Positions 54,542 through 63,568 of a stretch of DNA of 64,000 nucleotides are shown here, in pieces. The DNA is taken from positions 248,001-312,000 of the forward strand of contig NZ_CP112881.1 of NCBI RefSeq assembly GCF_026409565.1. Direction: 5' to 3'. The stretch is from Sneathiella aquimaris (GTDB lineage: Bacteria > Pseudomonadota > Alphaproteobacteria > Sneathiellales > Sneathiellaceae). Position numbers and translations under genes: made by a program. Within the stretch, counting starts at the first letter, position 1. Every line of letters begins with the position of its first letter. The notes beneath the pieces were generated by a model. That model worked only from the letters and a program-made list of their open reading frames with translations. It ran no database searches and was not told the DNA's origin.

Positions 54542-55508
54542 GGCTATTCGGTTTTTCACCATTGAGCCGTTTGAGGATGAGGTCGACGGCTTGATAGCCG
54601 ATTTCATATCGATGCGTCAGAACGCTCGTGAGCGGGGGGACTGCGGCGGACATAAATTCAAGATCGTTAAAGCCAGCGATGCCCATTTCAGTTGGTATTT
54701 GAATGTTTTGTGCGAGGCATTCAAACAACACCCCAAGAGCCATATCGTCATTACCACAAAAGACGGCATCCATTTTTGGGTCGCGTTTTTGCAAGTCTTT
54801 AAAAAAATCCCGGCCCAAATTAACAGAAGAAGCGGCTGTTGAAACTGCGATGCGGGCCTCATCAAACAAATCCAGCTCAGTAAGCCGTTGTTTGTAGCCG
54901 GATAGTCGCCGCGCTAATCGAGGGTCTAGGCGCGCGCCAATGAAACCGATCCGTCGGTATCCTTGTTCGACCAGATGATCAATAACCGTCATGGCCGCTT
55001 TGGAGTGAGAGAAGCCAATGACCATGTCGATAGGGTTATCATCAGTTTCAATGATTTGTACGATGGGTATCTTGGACTCGCTCAATAGATTGCGGGTTTT
55101 TTCGGATTGATCGCGGCCGGTAACAATAAGGGCTGCAGGGCGCTGCCCTACAAAAAGGGAAATGAGGTGATCTTCTTCGGCAACGCTGTAATGGGTGTTG
55201 GCGATCTGAATTTGAAAAGGCGTATCCCGTGCGGCATCATGGATCCCGCGCAAAGTGTCGGAAAAGACATTGTTCGTTAAGGAAGGGACCAAAACGCCGA
55301 TAACATCATTTCGGCCCGAAGCTAGGGCGCGGGCTTTTTGATCTGGGATATATTTAAGGACCCGTATTGATTCTTCGATGCGGGTGCGAAGTTTCTCAGA
55401 AACTTTGGAGGGATCTCTGAGCATTCGGGAGACTGTAATAGCGCCCACCTTTGCATGTTGCGCAACGTCATTAATGGTTGCCCGACCGGAGCCCTTTCTT
55501 TTCGCCAA
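54477..55508 (-). CDS. LacI/GntR-family repressor of the sugar-acid operon
   Basis: This 343-residue repressor has an N-terminal LacI helix-turn-helix (ATINDVAQHAKVGAITVSRM) and hinge, then a periplasmic-binding-protein-like sensor (DVIGVLVPSLTNNVFSDTL, FIGARLDPRLARRLSGY, AVFCGNDDMALGVL). Start: TTG at 55508 has AAAGGGG seven bases upstream and gives a normal N-terminus; the frame runs further up without such a site. It is divergent from the dehydratase-TRAP operon, and two perfect LacI-type palindromes lie between them. The inducer is probably a sugar acid or 2-keto-3-deoxy derivative. Confidence 0.9.
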   Translation of the reverse strand: MAKRKGSGRATINDVAQHAKVGAITVSRMLRDPSKVSEKLRTRIEESIRVLKYIPDQKARALASGRNDVIGVLVPSLTNNVFSDTLRGIHDAARDTPFQIQIANTHYSVAEEDHLISLFVGQRPAALIVTGRDQSEKTRNLLSESKIPIVQIIETDDNPIDMVIGFSHSKAAMTVIDHLVEQGYRRIGFIGARLDPRLARRLSGYKQRLTELDLFDEARIAVSTAASSVNLGRDFFKDLQKRDPKMDAVFCGNDDMALGVLFECLAQNIQIPTEMGIAGFNDLEFMSAAVPPLTSVLTHRYEIGYQAVDLILKRLNGEKPNSLNIDVGYELQARESTALKTTR

Positions 55509-55599
55509 TTTTTTGCCCCTTTCAGATCGTTGCTTTGCACAACAGGTTGTATACCGAAGTAAATGATTGAGATGAAACTGTCGATCCAAGATTTCTAAC

Positions 55600-55654
55600 T
55601 TGACATTACGGTAGCGCTACCAATAAAGTCAAACGAAACTGTGGTAGCGCTACC
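55600..55654 (+). promoter_or_regulatory. Promoter with two LacI-type operators
   Basis: GGTAGCGCTACC, a perfect 12-bp palindrome with the central CG of LacI/GntR operators, occurs at 55610-55621 and 55643-55654, 33 bp apart (about three helical turns). TTGACA at 55600-55605 with TAAAGT at 55624-55629 gives a plus-strand promoter with the first operator in its spacer, so binding would block RNA polymerase. Confidence 0.85.
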
Positions 55655-55710
55655 ATATAGCCAGATTAATAAGGCAAAATTCCAAATTAAAGATGGTGCA
55701 GGGCTGGGAA

Positions 55711-56916
55711 ATGAAGATCGTTCGCTTGGAGACTGTGCGTATAAAAGAACGCCCAAACCTTTTATGGGTGCTCGTGCATACGGACGAAGGAATTACGGGT
55801 CTTGGCGAGACGTTTTTTGGCGCGGCAACGGTCGAATCTTATATTCATGAATACGTAGCTCCGCGGGTTATTGGGCGGGATCCCCTTGAGATTGATCTGC
55901 TCGCATCTGATTTGCGTGGTTACGTGGGGTTTAGGTCTTCGGGCGCAGAAATGCGGGGGAATTCTGCTTTTGATATTGCGCTTTGGGATATTTTTGGCAA
56001 AGCAACAAACCTGCCAATTGCCCAATTGCTGGGCGGATTTAGCCGCCGGGAAATTAGAACCTACAATACATGTGCAGGTACGGAATATATCAAGAAAGCA
56101 ACCGGTCAGGCGACCGCTAATTATGGCCTTCAAAATGGCAAGGGTGATTACGACGATCTGAACGGGTTTTTACATAACGCTGATGAGTTGGCGTTGTCTC
56201 TGCTCGATGAGGGAATAACAGCGCTTAAAATCTGGCCCTTTGATCAAGCCGCAGAGAAGAGCCGCGGGCAATATATCTCCCTGCCGGATTTGAAAGAAGC
56301 GCTGATACCGTTCGAGAAAATTCGCAAAGCCGTTGGCGATAAAATGGACATCATGGTGGAGTTTCACTCTATGTGGGAGCTGTTACCTGCCATCCAGATC
56401 GCCAAAGCGCTCGCGCCGTATCAAACCTTTTGGCATGAAGATCCAATCAACATGGACAGCTTGTCCAGCCTGACACGATACGCACAAGCCTCCCCGGCGC
56501 CAATTTCCGCATCAGAGAGTTTGTCGACCCGCTGGGGATTTCGCGATTTGCTGGAAACCAACGCGGCAGGGGTTGTGATGCTCGATATTAGTTGGTGCGG
56601 CGGACTTTCTGAAGCGCGTAAAATTGCATCGATGGCAGAGGCATGGCATTTGCCGGTGGCGCCCCATGATTGTACCGGGCCGGTCGTTCTTTGTGCGTCA
56701 ACTCATTTGTCTTTGAATGCTCCAAATGCCTTAGTTCAAGAGAGCGTTCGGGCTTTTTACAAAACTTGGTATCGGGATCTAGTGACGGCCTTGCCAGAAG
56801 TTAAAAATGGAATGATCACCGTGCCCGAAGGCGCCGGGCTTGGTATGGAATTAAACCCTGATCTTGATCAGGTGTTTAGCGCAATGCGAAAGGTGTCGGA
56901 AGTGACAAGTGTTTAA
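55711..56916 (+). CDS. Mandelate racemase/muconate lactonizing (enolase) superfamily sugar-acid dehydratase
   Basis: This 401-residue protein has an N-terminal capping domain and an enolase-type barrel: Lys173 (ALKIWPF), metal ligands Glu217 (MVEFHS), Glu243 (HEDP) and Glu269 (SASESL), plus His219, Asp292 and the catalytic His319 (APHDCTGP). This pattern fits aldonate dehydratases (galactonate, gluconate or mannonate type), which give 2-keto-3-deoxy sugar acids. It is first gene of the operon, feeding the KDG kinase further down. ATG at 55711 gives the family start MKIVRLE. The exact substrate cannot be read off. Confidence 0.85.
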   Translation: MKIVRLETVRIKERPNLLWVLVHTDEGITGLGETFFGAATVESYIHEYVAPRVIGRDPLEIDLLASDLRGYVGFRSSGAEMRGNSAFDIALWDIFGKATNLPIAQLLGGFSRREIRTYNTCAGTEYIKKATGQATANYGLQNGKGDYDDLNGFLHNADELALSLLDEGITALKIWPFDQAAEKSRGQYISLPDLKEALIPFEKIRKAVGDKMDIMVEFHSMWELLPAIQIAKALAPYQTFWHEDPINMDSLSSLTRYAQASPAPISASESLSTRWGFRDLLETNAAGVVMLDISWCGGLSEARKIASMAEAWHLPVAPHDCTGPVVLCASTHLSLNAPNALVQESVRAFYKTWYRDLVTALPEVKNGMITVPEGAGLGMELNPDLDQVFSAMRKVSEVTSV

Positions 56917-56975
56917 GTTTTCGCATGTTTTTAAAAAAGGTCCTACAAATTCAGGGCACTAACAGGAGGAAGAAA

Positions 56976-57995
56976 ATGTTTAATTTTGTAAAGCAAGGAC
57001 TTGTTGCGGGCGTTGCCGCACTGGTTATGTCAAGTACAGCGTTTGCTGCTGATTTCGATATGAAATTTCAGTCTAGTGATCCGGCCGGTAATCCCAATTT
57101 TATGCTAAAGCAAGAATGGGCAAAGCGCGTTGAAATTATGACAGGTGGGCGTCTTAAAATTGAGATGATGCCCGTCAATTCAGTTGTGCAACATTCTGAA
57201 ACTCAAGATGCGGTTGCCGCCGACATTTTGGATGGACACATCACAGACACAAGTTATTTTGCCGGTAAAGATCCAGCATTTGGTCTGATTGCTAATCCCG
57301 TTGGTGCATGGTCATCCCCCTCAGAAATGCTCCGCTTTATTAATTATGGCGGCGGTAAAGAATTGATGAACGACATTCTTGAGCCTTATGGTCTTCACTT
57401 CATCGGGGCAACGACACCGGGACTTGAAGCGTTTATTTCGGCACGGCCCCTAGATGGTGTTGCTGATCTAAAAGGCCTCAAAATGCGGGCACCAGAGGGT
57501 ATGGTGCAGGAAGTATTTGCAGCTGCAGGCGCGTCACCTGTAAATTTACCGGGTTCAGAAGTTTTTACATCACTTGATAAAAAAGTCATTGAAGCGGCGG
57601 ATTATACGGTATTTTCAACAAACCAAGCTCAGGGTATGCATGACGTTGCGAAACACCCTGTGTATCCTGGTTTCCATTCAATGCCGCTTGTCGAAGTATC
57701 AATGAACCAGAAAAAATGGGATTCATTGCCCGCTGATATTCAAGAAATTTTGAATATTTCAGTTCGTGATTTTGCCATTGATATGACATCTAAATTGGCG
57801 ATGAAAGATCTGGAAGCTGTAGCCGCCGCGCGTAAAGATCCATCCATCACTATTCATAACTGGTCCGCAGAAGAGCGCGCTAAATTCCGTGCGATTGCCA
57901 TGAAGCAGTGGGAAAAAGTCGCTAAGCGGTCTGAAAATGCTCAAAAAGTATATGATACGCTGACTAAATACTTAGTGAGCCAAGGTCTTATCTAA
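56976..57995 (+). CDS. dctP: TRAP transporter solute-binding protein DctP
   Basis: This 339-residue periplasmic protein has a signal peptide (FVKQGLVAGVAALVMSSTAFA) and a DctP fold with LKGLKMRAPEGMVQEVFAA, which contains the Arg that binds the ligand carboxylate. It delivers a sugar acid to the DctQM permease. GGAGGAAGAAA precedes ATG at 56976; the in-frame extension upstream has no signal peptide logic. Confidence 0.92.
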   Translation: MFNFVKQGLVAGVAALVMSSTAFAADFDMKFQSSDPAGNPNFMLKQEWAKRVEIMTGGRLKIEMMPVNSVVQHSETQDAVAADILDGHITDTSYFAGKDPAFGLIANPVGAWSSPSEMLRFINYGGGKELMNDILEPYGLHFIGATTPGLEAFISARPLDGVADLKGLKMRAPEGMVQEVFAAAGASPVNLPGSEVFTSLDKKVIEAADYTVFSTNQAQGMHDVAKHPVYPGFHSMPLVEVSMNQKKWDSLPADIQEILNISVRDFAIDMTSKLAMKDLEAVAAARKDPSITIHNWSAEERAKFRAIAMKQWEKVAKRSENAQKVYDTLTKYLVSQGLI

Positions 57996-58005
57996 TTGGC
58001 CTGCT

Positions 58006-58034
58006 TCTGTGATGGAGGGTCCCTCCATCGCAGA
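58006..58034 (+). promoter_or_regulatory. mRNA hairpin between dctP and dctQ
   Basis: TCTGTGATGGAGGG (58006-58019) faces CCCTCCATCGCAGA (58021-58034): 14 positions with one G-U pair. There is no T run, so it is not a classic terminator. A stem at this place usually protects the dctP end of the mRNA and gives more binding protein than permease. Confidence 0.7.
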
Positions 58035-58072
58035 ACTTTATTACGTGACGCGTTTCATACAAAGGTGCGGAT

Positions 58073-58648
58073 ATGGCTGGAGTGACAGAAGATCCAGAGG
58101 TTATTGTCCATAGAGAACATACGAGTGCGGCTGCCGAAGAGGCAGGTGTTTTTGGTCGGATTATTGATCGGATAGGCATTGTTTTTGCGCTTGGTTTCCT
58201 GCTGAGTATGGCCGTCTTGATTTATGAAATCTTTATGCGCCATTTGCTTAATGAGCCAACGCTTTGGGCCCATGAAACAACAACATTCTTATGTGCCAGT
58301 GGATTTGTTTTTGGTGGACTTTATTGTGCCGTTCACAACAAGCATATCCGGGTAGTGCCCATTTACGATGCGGTTAGCCCCGAAGTGCGGCGTTGGCTAG
58401 ATGTTGTGATTTACGTCATCTGCGCCATTTCTACGGGCTTTTTCTCTGCCGCCGCTTGGAAAGGCGTGGAGCGCAGTATATTTGCGCCGGACGGGCGATT
58501 TCGTATGGAAACCAGTGGCAGTGCATGGAACCCACCTGTTCCGGCTTTATTGAAATTATTCTTATTCACCGTTCTGGTCTGCTTAACGATCCAGTTCATC
58601 ATTTTTGCGATCGCACATTTGCGAAAAAAACCGCTCAATAGAAATTAG
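58073..58648 (+). CDS. dctQ: TRAP transporter small permease DctQ
   Basis: This 191-residue protein has four predicted membrane helices (GIVFALGFLLSMAVLIYEIF, FLCASGFVFGGLYCAV, VIYVICAISTGFFSAAAW, LFLFTVLVCLTIQFIIFAI). It has the DctQ pattern LWAHETTTFLCASGFVFGG. It forms the membrane unit with DctM, driven by the sodium or proton gradient. The N-terminal 25 residues are hydrophilic and somewhat long. Confidence 0.9.
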   Translation: MAGVTEDPEVIVHREHTSAAAEEAGVFGRIIDRIGIVFALGFLLSMAVLIYEIFMRHLLNEPTLWAHETTTFLCASGFVFGGLYCAVHNKHIRVVPIYDAVSPEVRRWLDVVIYVICAISTGFFSAAAWKGVERSIFAPDGRFRMETSGSAWNPPVPALLKLFLFTVLVCLTIQFIIFAIAHLRKKPLNRN

Positions 58649-58659
58649 GAAGTTTATCG

Positions 58660-59967
58660 ATGTTTGAACTTTCACAGCTCGGAATTGAGTATGGAACCCT
58701 CGCGATCTTCGTGATGCTGATCGGTCTACTCCTCACGGGAATGCCGCTTGCCTTTGTTACTTTGCTTGTTGCGCTTATTTTTGCGCTGGGCTGGTTTGGG
58801 CCGATGGCCGTGCCGCTCATTACAAGCCGGGTATACTCGTTTGTCTCTTCGTTTGTTTTTGTCTCGGTGCCCATGTTTGTCATGATGGCAGCCCTGTTGG
58901 ATAGATCTGGTATTGCCAAAGATCTATTTGATGCCATGAGATTGGTTGGTGGGCGCTTGCGAGGGGCAGTTGCTATTCAAACGGTTTTTGTCGCTGTTGT
59001 CCTGGCCGCTATGAGCGGTATTATTGGCGGTGAGATCATCCTTCTGGGGTTGCTTGCGCTGCCCCAAATGTTGCGTCTTGGTTATGATCGCAATTTGGCA
59101 ATTGGGGTTGTTTGTGCTGGTGGATCCTTAGGAACAATGGTTCCGCCCTCTATTGTATTGATTGTCTATGGATTAACCGCAAATGTCTCGATCGGGGATC
59201 TATTTACATCGGCGTTCATCCCCGGGTTAATGCTGGCGAGTTTTTATGTCGCCTACATTTTAATCCGCGTATATCTCAATCCCTCAATGGCTCCAATCGT
59301 CGAGAAAGACGATACACCGGTAAGAGAAAAGCTTGTATTGCTCAAAGGATTGGTTTTACCTTTGATGGTCGTGGCCTTTGTGCTGGGATCTATTTATGGT
59401 GGGATTGCATCTGTAACTGAAGCCTCAGCCGTTGGTGTGGCGGGTGTTTTATTGTCGATCGTTCTCCGCCGAGAGTTTTCCTTTGAATTATTAAAAGGCG
59501 CTGCGCTTCAGACTCTGTCCACATGTGGTATGATCGTTTGGATTGGCATTGGGGCATCTGCGCTGGTTGGTGTATTCAATTTGATGGGCGGTATTAATTT
59601 TGTCTCCTCCCTCATCACAGGCATTTCTGATCATGGGATTGTGATTATCCTGTTTATGATGTTGATCCTGTTTGTCTTGGGGATGTTCTTGGACTGGGTT
59701 GGTATTGCGTTGTTGACCATGCCAATTTTTGTGCCAATCGTGATTTCACTAGGCTATGATCCCGTATGGTTCGGTGTTTTATTTGCGATGAACATGCAGG
59801 TGAGTTTTCTATCTCCGCCCTTTGGACCGGCTGCTTTTTATCTTAAAAGCGTTGCGCCGCCCGACATCTCGCTTGGTATTATTTTTCGATCTCTCGCACC
59901 CTTTATCTGTATTCAGATTTTCGCGGTCGCGCTTCTTATTATTTTCCCCGGTATCACCGGTCGCTAA
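58660..59967 (+). CDS. dctM: TRAP transporter large permease DctM
   Basis: This 435-residue protein has about 12 hydrophobic helices with the DctM signatures GMPLAFVTLLVALIFALGW, SGIIGGEIILLGLLALPQ, GGSLGTMVPPSIVLIVYG and SFLSPPFGPAAFYLKS. It carries the solute with DctQ. It starts 11 bases after dctQ. Confidence 0.93.
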   Translation: MFELSQLGIEYGTLAIFVMLIGLLLTGMPLAFVTLLVALIFALGWFGPMAVPLITSRVYSFVSSFVFVSVPMFVMMAALLDRSGIAKDLFDAMRLVGGRLRGAVAIQTVFVAVVLAAMSGIIGGEIILLGLLALPQMLRLGYDRNLAIGVVCAGGSLGTMVPPSIVLIVYGLTANVSIGDLFTSAFIPGLMLASFYVAYILIRVYLNPSMAPIVEKDDTPVREKLVLLKGLVLPLMVVAFVLGSIYGGIASVTEASAVGVAGVLLSIVLRREFSFELLKGAALQTLSTCGMIVWIGIGASALVGVFNLMGGINFVSSLITGISDHGIVIILFMMLILFVLGMFLDWVGIALLTMPIFVPIVISLGYDPVWFGVLFAMNMQVSFLSPPFGPAAFYLKSVAPPDISLGIIFRSLAPFICIQIFAVALLIIFPGITGR

Positions 59968-59977
59968 GGGTAGATAA

Positions 59978-61774
59978 ATGTCAGATACTAAAAAGGCACT
60001 TCTTCGTTCGCAGTCTTGGTTCGCCAATCCCGACAATCCGGATATGACGGCGCTCTATCTGGAGCGGTATCTTAATTACGGGCTTACCCGAAAAGAGCTT
60101 CAGTCAGGCAAGCCGATCATCGGTATTGCCCAAACGGGATCGGATTTGTCGCCGTGTAATCGGCCACATATCGAGCTTGCTAATCGGATCCGAGAGGGTA
60201 TTCGTTCTAACGGCGGTATTGCATTTGAATTTCCGGTGCACCCTATCCAAGAAACTGGGAAGCGCCCCACAGCGTCACTGGATCGAAATTTAGCGTATCT
60301 GGGCCTTGTTGAAATTTTGTATGGCTACCCGCTGGATGGTGTGGTGCTGACGGTGGGCTGCGATAAAACAACGCCGGCCTGTTTGATGGCGGCGGCTACG
60401 GTTGATATTCCAGCCATTGTCCTAAGCGGCGGGCCGATGTTGAACGGTTATGCCAACGGAAAACGTTCGGGTTCAGGGACGATAATTTGGGAATCTCGGG
60501 AACGATTGGCCGCAGGTGAAATCGATTATAAAGAGTTTATCGAACTCGCGGCCTCGTCAGCCCCTTCGCCGGGCTATTGCAACACCATGGGGACAGCGTC
60601 GACAATGAACTCTTTGTCGGAGGCGTTGGGGATGCAATTACCAACAGGCGGTACCATTCCAGCTCCGTATCGCGAACGGGCGCAACTTGCCTATGAGACG
60701 GGGGAGCGGATTGTGGATCTCGTCAAAGAAGACGTGACGCCGTCCAAAATTATGACGAGAGAAGCCTTTGAAAATGCGATTGTTGTAAATTCTGCCCTTG
60801 GTGGATCTACAAATGCGCCGATCCATTTAAATGCCATTGCCAGTCATATGGGCGTCGAGCTGAAACTGGATGACTGGGAAAAACATGGGTTGGATATTCC
60901 ACTGCTTGTTAATTTACAACCTGCCGGCAAATATCTGGCAGAAGATTTTCACCGTGCCGGTGGGGTTGGCGCCGTTGTTCATGAGTTGATTAAGCACGGA
61001 CTTATTCATAAAGGTTGCCTGACGGTAGCTGGTACCTCCATTGGCGAAAATTATGCAAACACACCGGGCACAAATCCGGATGTTATTAAGGTGTTTGAGA
61101 CGGCTCTTACGGGCAACGCTGGATTTAAAGTTATGCGCGGTAATCTGTTCGATGCGGCGATTATGAAGCTGAGCGTTATTTCAGAAGATTTCAGAAATCG
61201 CTTTTTGTCCGACCCAGATCATCCAAACGTTCTGGAGGGTCGGGCCATCGTTTTTGACGGGCCCGAAGATTACCACGCCCACATCGACGATCCGGCACTT
61301 AATATTGATAAAGACTGCATTTTGTTTATGCGCGGAACAGGCCCCATTGGATATCCGGGGGCGGCCGAAGTCGTGAATATGCGGGCACCCACGCATTTGA
61401 TTGAGAAGGGTATTAGGGCACTTCCTTGTGTTGGCGATGGCCGTCAATCAGGAACTTCCGGATCTCCGTCAATTTTGAACGCATCTCCAGAAGCGGCGGC
61501 TGGGGGTGGGCTGGCGTTGGTGCAAAATGGTGATAGGATCGTGATTGATCTGAATACAGGTCATGCCAACATGGTGATCTCTGATGCGGAACTTGCTGCG
61601 CGGCGCAAAATGCTGGACGCAAATGGTGGGTACGCCTACCCAGACTCGCAGACCCCATGGCAAGAAATGCAGCGAAAAGATGTGGACCAGCTTGATAAAG
61701 GAATGGTGCTTAAATCTGCAGTGAAATATCAACAAATCTCTCGCAGCAAAGGTCTGCCTCGGGATAATCACTAA
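59978..61774 (+). CDS. IlvD/Edd-family [2Fe-2S] sugar-acid dehydratase
   Basis: This 598-residue protein has three cluster cysteines: Cys60 (LSPCNRPH), Cys128 ([12 protein letters not shown]) and Cys201 (SPGYCNTMG). The length and CDKTTPA-type pattern place it with pentonate/hexonate dehydratases (arabonate, xylonate, gluconate) more than with the branched-chain enzyme. It makes a 2-keto-3-deoxy acid. With the enolase-type dehydratase upstream, the operon has two different dehydratases, perhaps for two epimers. It starts 10 bases after dctM. Confidence 0.88.
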   Translation: MSDTKKALLRSQSWFANPDNPDMTALYLERYLNYGLTRKELQSGKPIIGIAQTGSDLSPCNRPHIELANRIREGIRSNGGIAFEFPVHPIQETGKRPTASLDRNLAYLGLVEILYGYPLDGVVLTVGCDKTTPACLMAAATVDIPAIVLSGGPMLNGYANGKRSGSGTIIWESRERLAAGEIDYKEFIELAASSAPSPGYCNTMGTASTMNSLSEALGMQLPTGGTIPAPYRERAQLAYETGERIVDLVKEDVTPSKIMTREAFENAIVVNSALGGSTNAPIHLNAIASHMGVELKLDDWEKHGLDIPLLVNLQPAGKYLAEDFHRAGGVGAVVHELIKHGLIHKGCLTVAGTSIGENYANTPGTNPDVIKVFETALTGNAGFKVMRGNLFDAAIMKLSVISEDFRNRFLSDPDHPNVLEGRAIVFDGPEDYHAHIDDPALNIDKDCILFMRGTGPIGYPGAAEVVNMRAPTHLIEKGIRALPCVGDGRQSGTSGSPSILNASPEAAAGGGLALVQNGDRIVIDLNTGHANMVISDAELAARRKMLDANGGYAYPDSQTPWQEMQRKDVDQLDKGMVLKSAVKYQQISRSKGLPRDNH

Positions 61775-61786
61775 CGGTGAGCCAAG

Positions 61787-62686
61787 ATGTATAAAGTACT
61801 ATCGTTCGGCGAAATCATGCTGGAAATGTCAGATGTGGGAAATGGGCTTTATCGTCGGAGTTTTGCAGGTGATACGTTTAATATGGCCTATTACTTGAAG
61901 ACTGTTGCGGGAAGCGCTGTGCAGGCATCGTACATGACGGCTCTTGGTAACGATAAGGACAGTAATGATTGTATTGCGTTTATTAACAAATACGGCGTTA
62001 GCTCAACGGCTTGCTTCCGTGATCCAGACCGAACGATCGGATTGTTTTTATTGTCGAATGATGAAATAGGCGAAAAGCAATATGGCTATTGGCGCGGGCA
62101 ATCAGCAGCCCGCCATTTATTTGATACGCCCCGTGATTTAACGGGATATGATATTGTTTACTTTTCCGGAATTTCGGCAGCGATCACGCATCAGAAAGAC
62201 AATCTTATCCAGTCGGTCGTCTCCGCGAAAAAAACGGGGGTCAAAATCGCGTATGATTTTAATTACCGATCCAAACTATGGTCAACAGATGAAGCCTGTC
62301 GGTTTAATGAAGAGATTTTTGCGGTTGCCGAGCTTGTCAAAATTTCCGACGAAGAGTTAGAACTTCTATATCCCGGTAGTGATATCGTTCAATTGTCAAA
62401 GAAAGCCCCTGAAGCTGAATGGGTCTTAACCTGTAGCGGTGGATGCGTTGAGATTTGGCAGAACGGACGGCGGACTGAATTGGAAGTGTTTCAGCCGATA
62501 GGTGCAGTGGTTGACAGCTCGGCTGCAGGGGATGCGTTTATTGCAACTTTTATTGCATCTCAGCTTCTTGGGAAGAATAAAAAAACGGCCCTGCAATATG
62601 CCCACCAAATTGCCTCACAAGTGGTTTGCTTTAAAGGCTCGATTGGCGAAATAGATATTACCAACTTGGAGAAAACCATTGCTTGA
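61787..62686 (+). CDS. kdgK: 2-keto-3-deoxygluconate kinase (PfkB family)
   Basis: This 299-residue ribokinase-type enzyme has FGEIMLEMS at the start, the VYFSGISAA lid/substrate region, and DSSAAGDAFIATF with the catalytic base Asp249 and the anion hole. It phosphorylates 2-keto-3-deoxygluconate at C6 to KDPG, the substrate of the next enzyme, whose gene overlaps it by eight bases. Confidence 0.9.
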   Translation: MYKVLSFGEIMLEMSDVGNGLYRRSFAGDTFNMAYYLKTVAGSAVQASYMTALGNDKDSNDCIAFINKYGVSSTACFRDPDRTIGLFLLSNDEIGEKQYGYWRGQSAARHLFDTPRDLTGYDIVYFSGISAAITHQKDNLIQSVVSAKKTGVKIAYDFNYRSKLWSTDEACRFNEEIFAVAELVKISDEELELLYPGSDIVQLSKKAPEAEWVLTCSGGCVEIWQNGRRTELEVFQPIGAVVDSSAAGDAFIATFIASQLLGKNKKTALQYAHQIASQVVCFKGSIGEIDITNLEKTIA

Positions 62687-63329
62687 TTATGCAACCGCCA
62701 CCATTAAAGACATGCCGCTCATTGCGATTTTACGGGGCATTACCCCGACAGAAGCGGGGCCAGTATCAGATGAACTGGTGCAATCTGGAATACGACTGAT
62801 TGAGGTGACACTTAATAGCCCCGACTGGTCGAAAAGTTTGGAGATTATAAATTCTCGCCATGGCGACGACATTATTTTAGGTGCGGGGACGGTATTGTCC
62901 CCAGACGATGTGGATCGGGTTCAAGCATTGGGCGGGCAGATTATTATTTCTCCAAATATGAACGTTGAAGTTATCAAGCGTACGAAAGAATTGGGCATGT
63001 TATCTGCGCCGGGTTGTTACACGCCGTCGGAATGTTTTACGGCCCTTGAAGCAGGTGCGGATATTTTGAAAATTTTCCCTGCAGATACATTGGGCCCTGC
63101 GTTTATTAAAGCGATTGCGGCAGTATTGCCCAAAGGAACACCTATTTGCCCTACCGGCGGTGTGTCTGTCGATACGATGCAATCATTTTTGGATGCTGGC
63201 GTTTATGCCATGGGGGTCGGGTCGGCACTTTATAAGCCGGGTAAAACAGTTGCTGAAATCGCAGCGTCTGCAGCGGTATTTTGTGACAAATATCGGACCT
63301 TAATGTCGCGTTTTAATCAATCGGCATGA
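62679..63329 (+). CDS. eda: KDPG aldolase
   Basis: This 216-residue class I aldolase splits 2-keto-3-deoxy-6-phosphogluconate to pyruvate and glyceraldehyde 3-phosphate. It has Arg19 (AILRGI), Glu42 (IEVTLNS), GAGTVLSP and the Schiff-base Lys131 (ILKIFPADTLGP). TTG at 62679 lies seven bases after GGAG inside kdgK and is the likely start. It completes the Entner-Doudoroff branch of the operon. Confidence 0.93.
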   Translation: MLDYATATIKDMPLIAILRGITPTEAGPVSDELVQSGIRLIEVTLNSPDWSKSLEIINSRHGDDIILGAGTVLSPDDVDRVQALGGQIIISPNMNVEVIKRTKELGMLSAPGCYTPSECFTALEAGADILKIFPADTLGPAFIKAIAAVLPKGTPICPTGGVSVDTMQSFLDAGVYAMGVGSALYKPGKTVAEIAASAAVFCDKYRTLMSRFNQSA

Positions 63330-63568
63330 GCGATACCTCCACTTGGAGATACTATCAGAAGAAAACAACTTGAAACTCATTTGCTCGTCGATAACGAGGG
63401 CAAAGTGTTGGAGGCATAGAGTAGAATCTGGATGGGCATAATCAAATTGGGCCATTATTTATTCTCTCACGACAATGCCTAGACTTGTGCTTCAGCCAGC
63501 ACTTTGTTGGCCAAGACATTATTTGAACAGTAAGATCCCCAAAAAATACAAATAATAGGAACAATTTA

